A stretch of 64,000 bases of DNA, from the NCBI RefSeq assembly GCF_008831285.2, contig NC_045146.1, forward strand, positions 15,329,289 to 15,393,288, in the 5' to 3' direction. Position numbers and translations under genes: made by a program. The notes beneath the pieces are model-generated. The model did no database searches, was not told the DNA's origin, and saw only the letters and a program-made list of their open reading frames with translations. Shown here one piece after another: positions 36,315 to 47,880 of the stretch. Numbering within the stretch: position 1 is the stretch's first letter; each line of letters opens with the position of its first letter. This DNA is from Nymphaea colorata (taxonomy: Eukaryota > Streptophyta > Magnoliopsida > Nymphaeales > Nymphaeaceae).

Positions 36315-36938
36315 TCAAATTCCTTGGTTACTGAAAAGTCTGATATTCTTGGTCAAAACAACATCCTCTGGATCCACTTCCAAACGGCAAATTGGGCAAG
36401 TAAAGTGCAACGCTAGCCATTTCCTGATGCATTCTCTGTGGAAAATGTGACCACAATCAGGTAGAAGCCTTAACAATTCCATGTCCCTTAATGAACTCAA
36501 GCACACTGCACACTCTGTGCTGCCTTCACCAAACACAGGAACAAACTCAACTATCCTTGCTGTTTTGGACTTTACATTCGCTTTGGAAGACTGGGGCATT
36601 GACTGATCTGCAAACATCTGCATGGTGCTGCCGTTGCAAAGCCTCGTGTAGAGGCAAACGAGAAAACCAAATGAAAGTATAATTGCTAGGATACCAATTC
36701 CAAGTGCTATGACTGGACGAATTGGTATAAAATCTGACTGCTGCACTGCAGATAATAGGCTTTGGTCACTGGAGTTGCTGCTGTGCTCCGAGCTACTCAG
36801 CACTGGGGCTGAGATTGGTGAAGGATAGAGCATCATGTGCTTAGAGTTCACGAGGTCCATGACGGTAAGGTTCTTTTTCACCTTGAGCTGTGGCACTAGT
36901 TGGTATATGACATTGAATCTACATTTTCTCCCGTACAT
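36315..36938 (-). CDS. ATL-like RING-H2 finger protein with one membrane segment
   Basis: Single exon, 207 codons from ATG 36938. A later in-frame ATG at 36860 (MDLVNSKHMM) gives about 181 aa and a more typical short N-terminus, so the start is uncertain. A serine-rich stretch is followed by one transmembrane segment (IRPVIALGIGILAIILSF). The RING-H2 then reads CAVC-x15-CGHIFHREC-x10-CPIC, with the ATL-type proline before the third cysteine and a W in RKWL. The GLD motif usual in ATLs after the membrane segment is not evident. Members are membrane-bound E3 ubiquitin ligases; E3 activity here is inferred from the intact metal ligands. Confidence 0.88.
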   Translation of the reverse strand: MYGRKCRFNVIYQLVPQLKVKKNLTVMDLVNSKHMMLYPSPISAPVLSSSEHSSNSSDQSLLSAVQQSDFIPIRPVIALGIGILAIILSFGFLVCLYTRLCNGSTMQMFADQSMPQSSKANVKSKTARIVEFVPVFGEGSTECAVCLSSLRDMELLRLLPDCGHIFHRECIRKWLALHFTCPICRLEVDPEDVVLTKNIRLFSNQGI

Positions 36939-36953
36939 TTTTTTTGTTTTTCA

Positions 36954-37291
36954 CTATGATGAGCGTCCTTGAAAAGTTTGGGGATGTATCACCTTTTTCA
37001 GTCCACCTTGCGCTTTCTTCTTTGGCTGCTTTATTCTGCTGAGCAGATTGATCGTGACCTTGAAAGGGTCAAAGATTTTTATCTTGCTATTTAGACTGAA
37101 CTTGTCAGCCCAACGTGCGATATTTTCTTCACGTTGATGACTATTTGAGACACAATTGCTTTGGCAAGTGTACGGCGTGTCCCTTGATCTTTTTCCCTTT
37201 GAAGCACTTTTTACTTTCTTTTGTGGAGCTAACTTTGCGTGGCTGCTTCCTATTCGTGCTTGATTTGTGGTAGTCCTGTGGCGTAACTTGT
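36954..37291 (-). CDS. Open frame directly upstream of the RING gene (terminal exon or relic)
   Basis: From a possible acceptor (ATTATCAG|AC) at 37291 a minus-strand frame stays open for 112 codons to the stop at 36956-36954. The product is very basic (KKVKSASKGKRSRD, RIKQPKKKAQGGLKK) and includes REENIARWADKFSLNSK. The same frame extends further upstream to about 37528 with just two stops (37301-37299 and 37433-37431). It has no ATG of its own. It ends only 15 nt before the RING ATG at 36938, so it cannot easily be a separate gene. It could be 5' coding sequence of the RING locus, a relic, or chance. Confidence 0.3.
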
Positions 37292-37529
37292 CTGATAATC
37301 AAACTAAACCTTCCCAGATTGATGCTAATGAAATACCAGCTCTAGAATTTTTTTGGTGTTTAAGCCCTGGTGTTTGGGAAAGCTTATTATTTGTCCACAA
37401 TTTTTGAAATTTTTCTCTTATTGTAAGTCGTTAATCTAGCCAAAAATCCTCACTTTTATCGGGCATCTCTTCATCGAGAAAATATGGGACCATACATTTT
37501 TGGAAGAACTTCCTGTTTGTGCTTTTTCC

Positions 37530-40500
37530 AATGCATCAACATAGAGCAGATATAGCAACCTGCCAAATTACATTCTTACAAGGATCTGACATCTTGGCAG
37601 CAGTTTGTTTCATCAGAACACGTTATGCAAGTTGTGGCGCCTACCAAAATAATGCATCATTATTGCCAGCTCAAGACAGTGGCCACCGTAATCAAAATGT
37701 GTGCTGGAGATATAGTATCATTATAAGAATATGATTAGGCAGACGATATGCTCTGCTCGAATGGGTCTCAGAAAAGGATGTTGCAGTGCAGAATGCACTC
37801 GAAGTTTCAGTCTGAAGAAATGACGGAGTGAAAATGGTGGCTTTGCATGAATATAATTAGGTTGGTGGATGGTGATGAGCTCATCCACTCGCGAACGGCC
37901 TTATGCAGAGCATTTACTTAGTGGCGGATAAGGTTAAGTGAAAGTGGAAAATTTTCGTTCAGGATCCATCTGTTCGGTGGTTTTCATCATTTAATTCGTG
38001 CTGCAAGTGGAGCAGATTGCCCTGTCCTTGGCTGAGCCCACCTCACTCCCTATCGAACATGGAGGGCCTAACCAGGTAACACTCCACTTTTTTTGAAGTT
38101 GAAGCTGAACCTCTCGAATGATCAAGACCGTGTCTTTTTCTGGGCAGAGCTTGAAGTTCCAGCTCTAAGTTCCTATGAAAGTGCTTTTGCATTTTTCTGA
38201 TCTCAAATCTGGGAGCTTCAAATAGAGCCCGAATCTGTAAGCCGAGTTGCAATAAAGTTCGAATAAGTGTGTTTGTTTGATTTTGACATAATTGGATTCA
38301 GTTTCAGAAAATCATGTTGAGAGTTGGCATCCGAACATGAAGCTGTATACGCTAGATCCAGATTTGTAGGATTTGGCAAATGCGTAGTACAGCCTTACCC
38401 ATAACAACTGTCCACGTCCACACTGTGAAAAGTCATCATCGACTCTTAAGAACTCTCTAGAAAGCTCAAGTCTAAGCATATCGACTTAGAGAGCCGGAGT
38501 CTCTTGTTTTGCTAAACCGTGTGCTATATAAAAAATAGAAAATATTTTACCAAGTTGTAGAATGTTGTGGAAGTCTCCACCACTGACATTTTCACTCCTA
38601 TAAATAGCGCATGGGTTCTCAGTGTACAATTTCTTATGTGTGGTGTCAAGTGAAGCGTGGGTGCGTCAAGTGGAAGGAGTTGTTCCCTTTGGGTCATGCG
38701 TGAACTGCTGGTGGCCATGCTTACTACGTGAGCTTTGTTTTTTATCCTTGGTGCTCCTCTTTGTTATGTTGTAAAGCATTTTGTTTTATAGATATTAAGT
38801 TGTTAGTTGTTGAAGTGCTTGTGTTTTTATGGGTTCAATTTGTGAGCTTATTTCAGTCCAGTTATTAAATTTTGATTAAAGTGACGTCCTGTTAGTTTGT
38901 TAACAAAAATTATTGGGGATACCGAGACTGTCTTGGATTCTCTCCATATTCATTATTCGGATTTGGATCTTGAGGAATTAAATTCAAGTATATCCTCCCA
39001 ATTTTCTACACACACGGCCTTAGTGGAGCAGACACACTGTCCACCTCATTTTAATACAATGGTAGTACAACTTTCTGGTGTCAGCGACCCCATCTGGAGG
39101 TTACAGCAAGGAAGAACGCGTCAGTTTAGGAGCCAGTTTTGGCCTCCAAAATGGCTTCATGCTCTTGGATTACCTGATTTGGGTTGTTTCCTAACAGTCA
39201 CTTAAAGGGTAGGGCTGAAATCTGTGTACATGCGATTTTTTGAAGACCTCCATCAGTCATCTTTTCCTTGGAAGGTCTTCATCTAAGTAAGCCTACCGCT
39301 GTCATTTATTTCAGCATAACTTGCTCTATAACTTGAGTTTAAGTCGTTAAGTTCAGAAGTGGCGTTGATAGTTGACAGAATATAATGGTATGCATCGCGA
39401 AGTTCAAAGATTTGAGGACCTTTTACTTCTTTATGAGCGCGGACAAAAGTTTGGTCCCTAGGTACAATTATTCTTCAGACAAATGAGGAGGCTTATATAC
39501 CGGCAGTGGACAGAATCAATGTAGATGTTATTTACCAGAAAAAGAAATAAAGTGGGAGTTGAGATCCATAAATGATGAACTGACCTACATATCCAATTTT
39601 CAACACTTAATCTTCAAGCAACCTATTACACAGAACGTTGGCCGCAGAATGCAAGTAGCTTCTCTTTCAAGGATACCACAAACATGCCTTTCTCTGCTCA
39701 TCAATCAGATACATATCAATGAGAGCCAAACATATGGTATGGTCCCTCGTAATAAATTAAAGAGTGAAGGCTTCACCAGTCTTGAATAATCACCATCCAG
39801 GCTATCAAACAGCGCCCCTTTATGAGAAGGACTGGGTATCCATAAGCAATGTATATGCCAACCTTTCAAGTTAAAAGATTTTGAGATCATATATTTGTTT
39901 GCGATCCAGTTAAAGAATAAGGGCTGGAATTCAAACAATGTTTAGCTATGAAGGGGGCCTTCAAGTTGTTCAAAGATATCGAAAAGTCATCACCTTGGGT
40001 ATAACATGAATTTGCTGTGTCAGCTTATGGCTTCTAACAAATGGGTTATCCTTCATCGTTGGGTCTGAAGTCTGTAAAATCTTCTAAATCCACTGTTCCA
40101 TGGTTTGATTGTAGGAAAGTGATCCACAGAACAATTGCTCCTTATAAAGGACGGCCATGGTAAGATACTGGACTGGGAATTCTCAGGTACTCCCAGATCA
40201 ATATGTAGTTTTATGTTTGCAGTATTTTTTCTGCAAACTGCAAACACACGTAGATTACGTTATGTATTCGTTGCACGCACCTGTATTAGTTGTGCTTCTT
40301 GTGGAAAACTAGCATTGAGGATCTGTGGTAAGACCGGTGATAGTAATACAGCCTAATCAATTTTTCAAGCCTGGTGCTCGAGAAAATTGGAGTGGACGAA
40401 ATGTCAGATCATCCACTAGAAACGTTCACTGAACAGGAGGAAGTGAGTTGTACATGTTAGAAGAGAATGAATTAGTGAAAGAGCGGCTTGAATGTCTTAA
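37530..40500. other. Gene-free stretch
   Basis: A CCTATAAATAGCGC TATA-like motif lies at about 38596. A 102-codon frame at 38897-39205 has no ATG start and no recognisable domain. Nothing here is convincing as a gene. Confidence 0.4.
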
Positions 40501-40501
40501 G

Positions 40502-40798
40502 TATTAGGAACAAGGCCTTCTCTCACCCTCTCTCTCTTAAGAAGAAACCGAAGAAGAGAAGAAAGGAAAAAACACACAGAATTTACGTAGTTCACTGTCT
40601 AGGGCTCCACAGAGTTGCACAGAGTTTTTCACTGTCACATAAGAATCAAAGAATACAAGTAACTGCCCTCTTCTTAAACATGGGGATTAGGTAAACCTGC
40701 AAAACACAAAATTACATGAATGTTCATAAAAAAAAGCCCGCGGAAATTAGTGAAGGCTATTAAATAGAGATAATGTTCCAATGTTCCACACTCCAACA
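40502..40798. mobile_element. Solo LTR, copy 2, with perfect 5-bp target duplication
   Basis: Begins TATTAGGAACAAGGCC (TG decayed to TA) and ends CTCCAACA. It is flanked by TTAAG on both sides (40497-40501 and 40799-40803). A 5-bp duplication is standard for LTR retrotransposon insertion. The body matches the solo LTR at 35337-35645. The internal region was presumably lost by LTR-LTR recombination. Confidence 0.88.
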
Positions 40799-40803
40799 TT
40801 AAG

Positions 40804-42530
40804 CTCTTGAGTGACCTACTGTGTGTATTTTGCTGTTTCAATGAGACCCTTTTTGATCTCAGATAGAATGCAGCCAACAGTGGTTAGCTGTCTTTTGGCG
40901 CTATCTGCATTCGGAGCTCCAGGTTTAGTAGTTTGTCTAGGTTTTCTGGTTCCCAATTTGCAGGACTGCTCTTTCTTAGTGGCAACTCCTTGTGATCACT
41001 TTTTTGGCTCATGAATGACATCTATGAGTAATGATCATATGTTTTTCTTTTACGCTGATTGGTTTTTCATTGACAGTTTACATCTCGATCTGAAGGTTTG
41101 TACCACGTACAAATCCTGACACCCAAAACAACTACTTCATGACTTAATCCAAACACACCAAGACGGTTATTTACTTTACTGTTTGTTTGCTATGTATCAT
41201 GCTTTAGTTCGAATTAATTGTAAAAAATGCTTGTTTTCTAATCATCAAGATTAATGCATTATGTGATCTGTTGATTCTTTTGGCTTACTTGACAAGCACA
41301 AGTGTGAAAATGGAAACATCTACAAATTGAGTGTAAGATCACATTTATAAGGTTACATTAAGTAAAAAAAACATGCATCACCATATAAAAAGTTGGAGTG
41401 ATATTAAAGTGCCTGAGGTGTGTATGTGCTTGTTTGTATAGGATCATTTTGGATTGCAAAATTTGCGAAGAAAGCTTATGATTACACGTACCATCCTGTT
41501 TAAACGATTCAGATCTCAAATCTCAGGAGCAGGACCTAGGATCTTAGGTACATGCACTTTGAGTCTGAAAAGAACGAATAATTGCATAGTTTCAGTTGAG
41601 GTCCTTATGGCACCACAAATATGTGGATTGCATAGACTGGGGCTTTGGTATGGGCCATGCACTAAATCCAAATCCAAACTCTAGATTTTGGGGACCATGT
41701 TTCTTCGTCCAAGTTGAGATGGAATCGTTCAGGCAGTTATTCAACATCCCAGTTAAAGATCCTTCTCGAAATTCGTTCATCTACATCAGAGGGACCTGAA
41801 TTGATTGGATGCTTTTTGGTAGATCGACTAAGTTTATAAGAATGCGCTTCAAGGAAGAAAAAGTTTAAGTATCTCGAAATGTTGAGGAAACATAAAGACA
41901 TGCTTGTGAATACTTTGTTTACCTGTACATGCATGCAACCCAGTGAACAAGAGAAAGCTGAAAAAAATATCATGGGTTGCAAGTTCAAAAGGGTTTTGCT
42001 ACATAAAGATAGAGCTGACGGATGTAAAAGAGAGCTTCTTTCTCCATGAAGAGTGATTGAAGAAGAAATTATTTCCTCATTTATCAGAATATATGATCTA
42101 TCTGTGAAAAGTCGGGCCACACAAGCTAATTAATTTGAATCTGAGAATATTGGTCGTGGTTACTTTGTGCTGCTGATAAAAACGAAGTGATACATTGAAA
42201 ATGCGTAAACGACACAGGAAAGAACAAAAATTTATTTATGTCAGAACTTTACCAAGCTGAAAGAGCGTGAGGTTGATTGTTCATCTTCTCTGATGCAAGG
42301 AACCTGTACACACAAGAAGGAAGAAGACATATGAAGGACTGTTTTTTCTTTTGTTTCTTTGACGACAGGTTGAGGCCATAAGGCCGGCCCTGCCGAAGTT
42401 ATCTCAAGCGAGATAAGATGCACCAGAGCTATCGAACTTTCGTTCAACTTAAATGCGATCAGTTGAGTTTCAGATGGCCTCTATGATTACTTACTCTTCC
42501 CTTTTCTGGTTTGGGCCCCAGGGAAACTGC
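40804..42530. other. Gene-free stretch
   Basis: Overlapping short frames on both strands, with no domain or splice support. Confidence 0.4.
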
Positions 42531-42539
42531 AATGTAGGT

Positions 42540-42692
42540 GAAAGACTTTGGTTGGTGGCCCTAAAGATACCAACACTAGTACCCCACTTTTAGACCCTAT
42601 CCTTGCTTAGGCATATGCAAAGGAGTTGACAACCACAGGAATTGAACCTGCAACTAGACTTACCAGCCGTCCAACCACCTATTGAGCTCATT
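42540..42692 (-). mobile_element. tRNA-derived SINE-like element
   Basis: On the minus strand an A-box-like TGAGCTCAATAGG (42690-42678) is followed at normal spacing by a B-box, GGTTCAATTCC (42648-42638). This is the internal pol III promoter of a tRNA-derived SINE. The 3' end and target duplication are not defined. Confidence 0.5.
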
Positions 42693-43769
42693 AATACATA
42701 ACTATCTCCTTTAAATTAGCCTGAAAAATCAGGCTGGCTAAGCCATGAAGATGATTTACGATCAATTCTATCTTTCGAAATTGGAGAGAGAGGTATCTTA
42801 TCCATCCCATGGTGGGGAACCAGCTCTATTAACCAAATCGGCGTTGTGTGCGCACACGGGTATAAGTTGTATGCTTCCTTCGATCCCTTCAATCAAGGAA
42901 ATAGCTATGAAATTATAGAATTGCGAAGTGGTTAAAAAGTTGAAAGCAATCTAAGTAGCATGTTGAGCCAAATGATGTTGCATATTGAATATTGGACCCG
43001 GCATTCGGCCTAGTCAGTTTTGTAGAAACCAAGTGTGGCCGACTCTCCGTGCAGGGTCTACGACGGACGATCAGAGATAAAACGCAAGTCTAAAGACACG
43101 CCTGAACCGATGGACCTCACTGATGCATTAATTGATTAAACTCCCCACAACATTGAAGTATTGAACCATTATTTTTTTAAATTAAAAGCTAGGTCGGTTC
43201 CACAGCGACCTAGGTTTTGGAACTGTATGTAGGTATAATAATCATAATGCTCCTCGTTAGTTAAATAAATAAATAAATATATATGTGTGTGTGTGTGTCT
43301 TTATGAGGATAAAAAATATAGTGAAAAAGAAACAAGAAGTCCAAAATTGACATCTCTTTTTAGTTTCTAAAATACATCAATTCTCTTTTTAACAAAATTG
43401 ACTGGTTTTTTTTTCAAGGTGTTTGACAAGGGAAATAGTAATATAACATCTCGTGAATCTTACTGATAAAATAGTAAAATAGTTCAGATTTATGAAACAC
43501 TAATACAAACTCAATTCCATCCAAACAAACGCCCTTATCTATACCATTAATAAGGTAGGTCCACAAACCAGTCAGATTGCATCGACACTTTATGAGACAA
43601 CCCAGCTTATCATTAAACCGAATGGAAAACAATATCTCTGCTTTTACACGAATCCAGCTTCTCGGGATGCGAAGCATTCAGAGAAGATTGGAAAAAAAAA
43701 AGAAGACTAAAAATAAAGAAAGGAAGAAAATGACTACTGTACATTTTGAAGGAACATGTTAACTAAAGC

Positions 43770-46527
43770 CTAGAAACGTTCCGACTCGGCCGAGTCGGCA
43801 CGGGAAATCCACCGTGTGAATAAAGATTTCCGGGACACTGCTGGTTTGGTTGGACCCATGGCCGGCGCTTTTCCTTGCTTGTCACGGGATTGCTTTACGA
43901 AAATTTTGATCCTTTGAAGCGAGATAGAGAGTACCTTCTCCGACATGTTTGCGAAACAGACCCTGAACCAACCCGGTTCGGAGCAATGAAACGACGAGCC
44001 GGGCGAGATGTTGATCCCAACATGGTGCAGCATCTTCATCCACAGCTGCATCTCCCCTTCAAAAGTGGGACTCTCTAAGAGGCTACTCAGGTCGACCCAG
44101 CAGAACAACCCAGCATTGCTCTTCAAGCATCCGATCCCGCACCGCTTTAGTCCCGAGACGAATTGCTTCTGCCGCAGTCTCAGTCTTGTCCTGTTCTCTG
44201 CGATATAATTCGCGGTGAACTTCTTGTCCGAGAGCATCTTGGAGAGAAGATACTGTGTCTGAGATGAGACCAATCCAAAACTCGACATCTTCGTGGCAGC
44301 AGCCAAGACATGATCATTGCAGGTGTAGATTACACCGACGCGAAAACCAGGAAGACCAAGGTCCTTTGACAGGCTATAAACAATGTGAATGCAATCCTTG
44401 GACACATTACATTCTGCTAACAGAGCTTCCTCTGTAACGCTGATGAAGCTTGGAGACGAGAACACAGTGCCCGAGTATATCTCATCACAGATCAGATGTA
44501 TCCCTTTTGCACCAACAAATGTTAGAAGCACCTTGAGGGAGCTGGAGCTCATTGTTGTTCCCAATGGATTGGAAGGATTGGTCACTAATACACCCTTCAC
44601 TTTCATCTTGCGGTTCACTGCGTCATCGTATGCCTCTCGCAGTGATGCTTCAGTTAGCTGGAACCCGTTGGAGCTATGGCAATGTATGGGAATGATTTCG
44701 GCTCCGGTACGCCATTTGAGATCTCTGTCGAATCTGGTAGATATGACCAACATAAAGATTAATTGATAAAGTGTGAAATATGAGTATTTCAGAAGAAGAT
44801 GGGCATGGTGTTTTATAATGAGGATCAATGCATCCTACAGGGAAAAGGAATTAGGGCCTACATCCGTGGGAAAATGTATTAGTTGAATTTGTTATCGTCT
44901 CTTTCTTTTTCATTTATCGTCTCGTTTCATGGTGTTTTAAATTATAAAGCCAGATTCTTTCTTCTTTTTCTGGTATCTGTTCCTTAATTTCCGTGGATCT
45001 TGGGACGGGCTTTTACATAACTCTGTTCTGTAAAAGGAAAAAACCATCTTTTTGTACTTTAATCCCTTAATAAGTAGGAATTCTCATGCAGGCATAAAGT
45101 AGGAGTGTCTCTGAAGTCTGTAAAATCCTTGTGCTTTTTCCTTTCTTGCGGTTGTCATTCAATTAACTTATTCGATTATATATGCATCTAAAAGAGGTAA
45201 TCAGACTGGTCTTTTTCTTTTTTGCAGCAGATTATTCCGATAAACAACATCAGCATACCCAAACATGGAACCGGTAAATGAAGAATGGCATTAATACAAA
45301 TTTTATATCATGCAAAACCAAAAAAAAAAAGAAAGAAAAAGGAAAACAGCACAGCTTCCACTTGTAAAGTCACATTAACTTGAGTTTTCCAAACAAGTCT
45401 GCTTCAAATCAAAGAGCGTGAAAGTAAAGAATTTTCGATTTGCAATCATCAACCTTCAAGATTCATGTGGAACTGTAATCCAGCCGACGGTCTATCTCTA
45501 CATGAAAAGGGTTTTCTTTTGTTGTATTCGATCACTGAAATCACGCATACATATCTGACTTTGTAATCTACAGCAAATATGGGGGCCGTAAACAATTATC
45601 TTATGGAGGAAAGAAATATATGGACATGTTCTTCACATACAAAACAATGGCAATGGCGAATGAACTCATATACCATGAACCAAAACGCAAGAACATATTT
45701 ATTGAGGCTGAACCATACCCAGGGTAGTATGGCGTAGGAACAAGAAAAGCTTCTCCTGGTTCAGCCAGACAAAACATTAGGGTCTCATTTGCCGAAGTAG
45801 CTCCTGCTGTAAGAACCAGCCTCTCAGCGTCAATCTTTACCCTGTTGCCTCTAATCTCACCCATAAATTCAGCTAAAGCCTGTTCAGAAAAGGAGACAAA
45901 AGTGAGTCTATCTTATCACATTAGAAGACAGGACAGCCCAAGAAAATAAATTTAGTTCTTTGCTTCTAATGTGACATATGTGGATTAAATGGCACATGAA
46001 ATAATGAACACAAACGTGACAAGCTTGGGATAAAGTACTAGGAAGGGTGCCCTCCACGCCATTCAAAACTCCACCACATCACCATAAGAGAGAGAAAGAG
46101 AGAGAGGTCTTACTTTCTTAAATGAAGGCAGACCATGATAGTCTTGGAAGAGTGCCATGTGTTTGAACAAGGATGAGCCATTATTCATGAAGGTGGCAGC
46201 TTTAGGGTTCTTAGACAGCCACGTCTCGAGGAGATCAAACGAGAGCTGGAAAACAGTATGAGGCGATCAGATAATTTTGAAATAATGATGGCATGCAGAA
46301 GAGTGAAGGAAAAAGAGGAAGAAGAGAAGCATCATCTTGAGTTTGGAGTGGTGAATTTAAGCCACATCTACCTGATTCTCTGCAAGACCCATTTGTATAA
46401 TTCCTGTTGGGTTGTTCGTTTCATCATATGGGTTTCTCTCATACTCCTTCCATCCCAAGAAGTAGGAAGAGTCCTCCCCATGGGAGTTGCATGTGATCTT
46501 CCTAGAGAGCATTCCTTGGGCAGCCAT
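43770..46527 (-). CDS. ACS: 1-Aminocyclopropane-1-carboxylate synthase (ACC synthase), four exons
   Basis: Exons 46527-46372, 46245-46114, 45879-45719 and 44733-43770 are GT-AG with matching phases and give 470 aa, normal for the family. The first exon ends at [10 protein letters not shown]. Exon 3 has [10 protein letters not shown] and ends PTPYYPG. Exon 4 holds the PLP-binding motif [14 protein letters not shown], with the Schiff-base lysine at about K273, plus NPSNPLG and CDEIYSG. The enzyme converts S-adenosylmethionine to ACC, the committed step of ethylene synthesis, in the cytosol. The tail (SRKSLFTRW...RAD) is a short serine/arginine-rich extension where ACS stability is usually controlled; type I or type II cannot be settled by eye. 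Intron 3 is 985 bp. All key residues look intact. Confidence 0.95.
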
Positions 46528-46570
46528 GGACGCAACTGATGATGACCAGAAGGACTTCTCGGAAGGAAGG

Positions 46571-46575
<5 letters not shown>

Positions 46576-46665
<90 letters not shown>
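46576..46665. repeat. (CT)45 microsatellite in the ACS 5' leader
   Basis: About 90 bp of pure CT (GA on the gene strand) lies between the ACS TATA box and its ATG at 46527, so it probably falls inside the 5' UTR. GA repeats are known binding sites of plant BPC/GAGA-binding proteins; a regulatory role here is inference only. Confidence 0.9.
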
Positions 46666-46667
<2 letters not shown>

Positions 46668-46728
46668 GATTTCTCAGAACGCAGATATCTCTCTCTTTCG
46701 ATGATGCTTATGAAATTGCGGCCTGTAC

Positions 46729-46736
46729 TATTTATA
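46729..46736 (-). promoter_or_regulatory. TATA box of the ACC synthase gene
   Basis: TATAAATA on the minus strand, about 200 bp upstream of the ATG. Transcription would start near 46700, which puts the GA tract in the leader. Confidence 0.6.
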
Positions 46737-47439
46737 GAGGAAAATTATGGAGGCATCAGTTGGTGGGTGAAGGCCATTCAAATGATGATTTATAAACCTT
46801 TGCCCCCATCCTTTTGGAAGATGTGCAAATTGCTACCGGCACTTCGTTAGCTGCCGGTGGGACCGGCCCCGGTCTCATAATCTTGCGTTCCTTTCAAAGA
46901 ACACCAATTGGCCAATTTGGGCCCGCAGCCATCTCATCCTGTTTCGTCGGGTTCGATCCTTTGTTTGGCTGACGGCACCCACTTTCTCACTCTAGAATTT
47001 TACTCCAGTTCTTCCTAACCATCAAGTCAACGTTTGGGTTCGGTTAAGAGTCATCTCTCTCATTTTGTCTCTTCCCCCACAGAAGGTCACTTGGTGAAAG
47101 GGAACCTACATCCCATGCCTGTTTATTGGCGCGACTGTAACTGCAGTTATTAGTGCCAGATATTTTATCTTTTTTTGTTGGGTGCCCTTCACCATGCACG
47201 CCAGTTTCCATGAGAAAACTGCAGGAGGTTTCCTTTATTTCCTCACATCTCTTTCCTCTAAGCTAGCTATTGAAGGCTTCGCGATGAGTCCACTACTTAA
47301 GGCTTGTCAATCGGACGGGGTGGGGTATCATCAAGTCGCCGTAGATGAGTTTAAATTTGGACGGGAGAGATCTAGAGCCAAATGCAACTGAATTCCCTAT
47401 GATGAGGTTGAGATAGTCATTGGGATCCAACATATTTCA

Positions 47440-47880
47440 AATATTATGGATGAAAACTACATTTTAATATAACACTTCAAAAGTTTAGTATTGCATTGAA
47501 GGCAGTGAGATATTTTAAGAGCTTCTACATGAGATTATTAATTAGTTAGTTGCCTTTGATTTCTACTTTGCTTTAGGGCTGAAACCAGAACTATTAATGA
47601 CCAGGTTGGGATCTACGGGATCAGGGGCTCAAGTTCAATGGGAAAGCAGGTTGGTTTATTATGTTGGTATAAGAGCTCGTTCAATACTCAGACCTGCAGT
47701 CTCATATGCATACACGTGTGTCTTAAGGAAATGAGTTGTAACTCTCTAAAAGTTTAGTTTTGTATTGAAGATTATAAGAGATCTTCAAAGACCTAAGTCC
47801 CTTGTGGGTTAGATTGTTACACCTAATCCCTCTCATCATCAGATTGACAACCAAAGGTTCTCCTTTCCTTAAAAAGACAT
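47440..47880. mobile_element. Possible LTR-retrotransposon remnant with primer-binding site
   Basis: TGGTATAAGAGC at 47665-47676 matches the plant initiator-Met-tRNA primer-binding site TGGTATCAGAGC with one mismatch. Similar segments (AAAAGTTTAGT(A/T)TTG(C/T)ATTGAAG) occur on both sides, near 47478 and 47749, and may be LTR scraps. No LTR end or gag/pol frame is readable. Confidence 0.3.

Noticed and set aside
38897-39205. 102-codon frame with a faint resemblance to Copia gag
   Set aside because: It has a TTG start and no zinc knuckle, integrase or RT, and no LTR pair encloses it; the resemblance is too weak.
44255-44766. Plus-strand frames of 60 and 125 codons
   Set aside because: They lie antisense to ACS exon 4, which has strong motif support.
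46487-46850. Plus-strand frames encoding long Leu-Ser repeats
   Set aside because: They are only the translation of the (CT)n microsatellite in the ACS leader.
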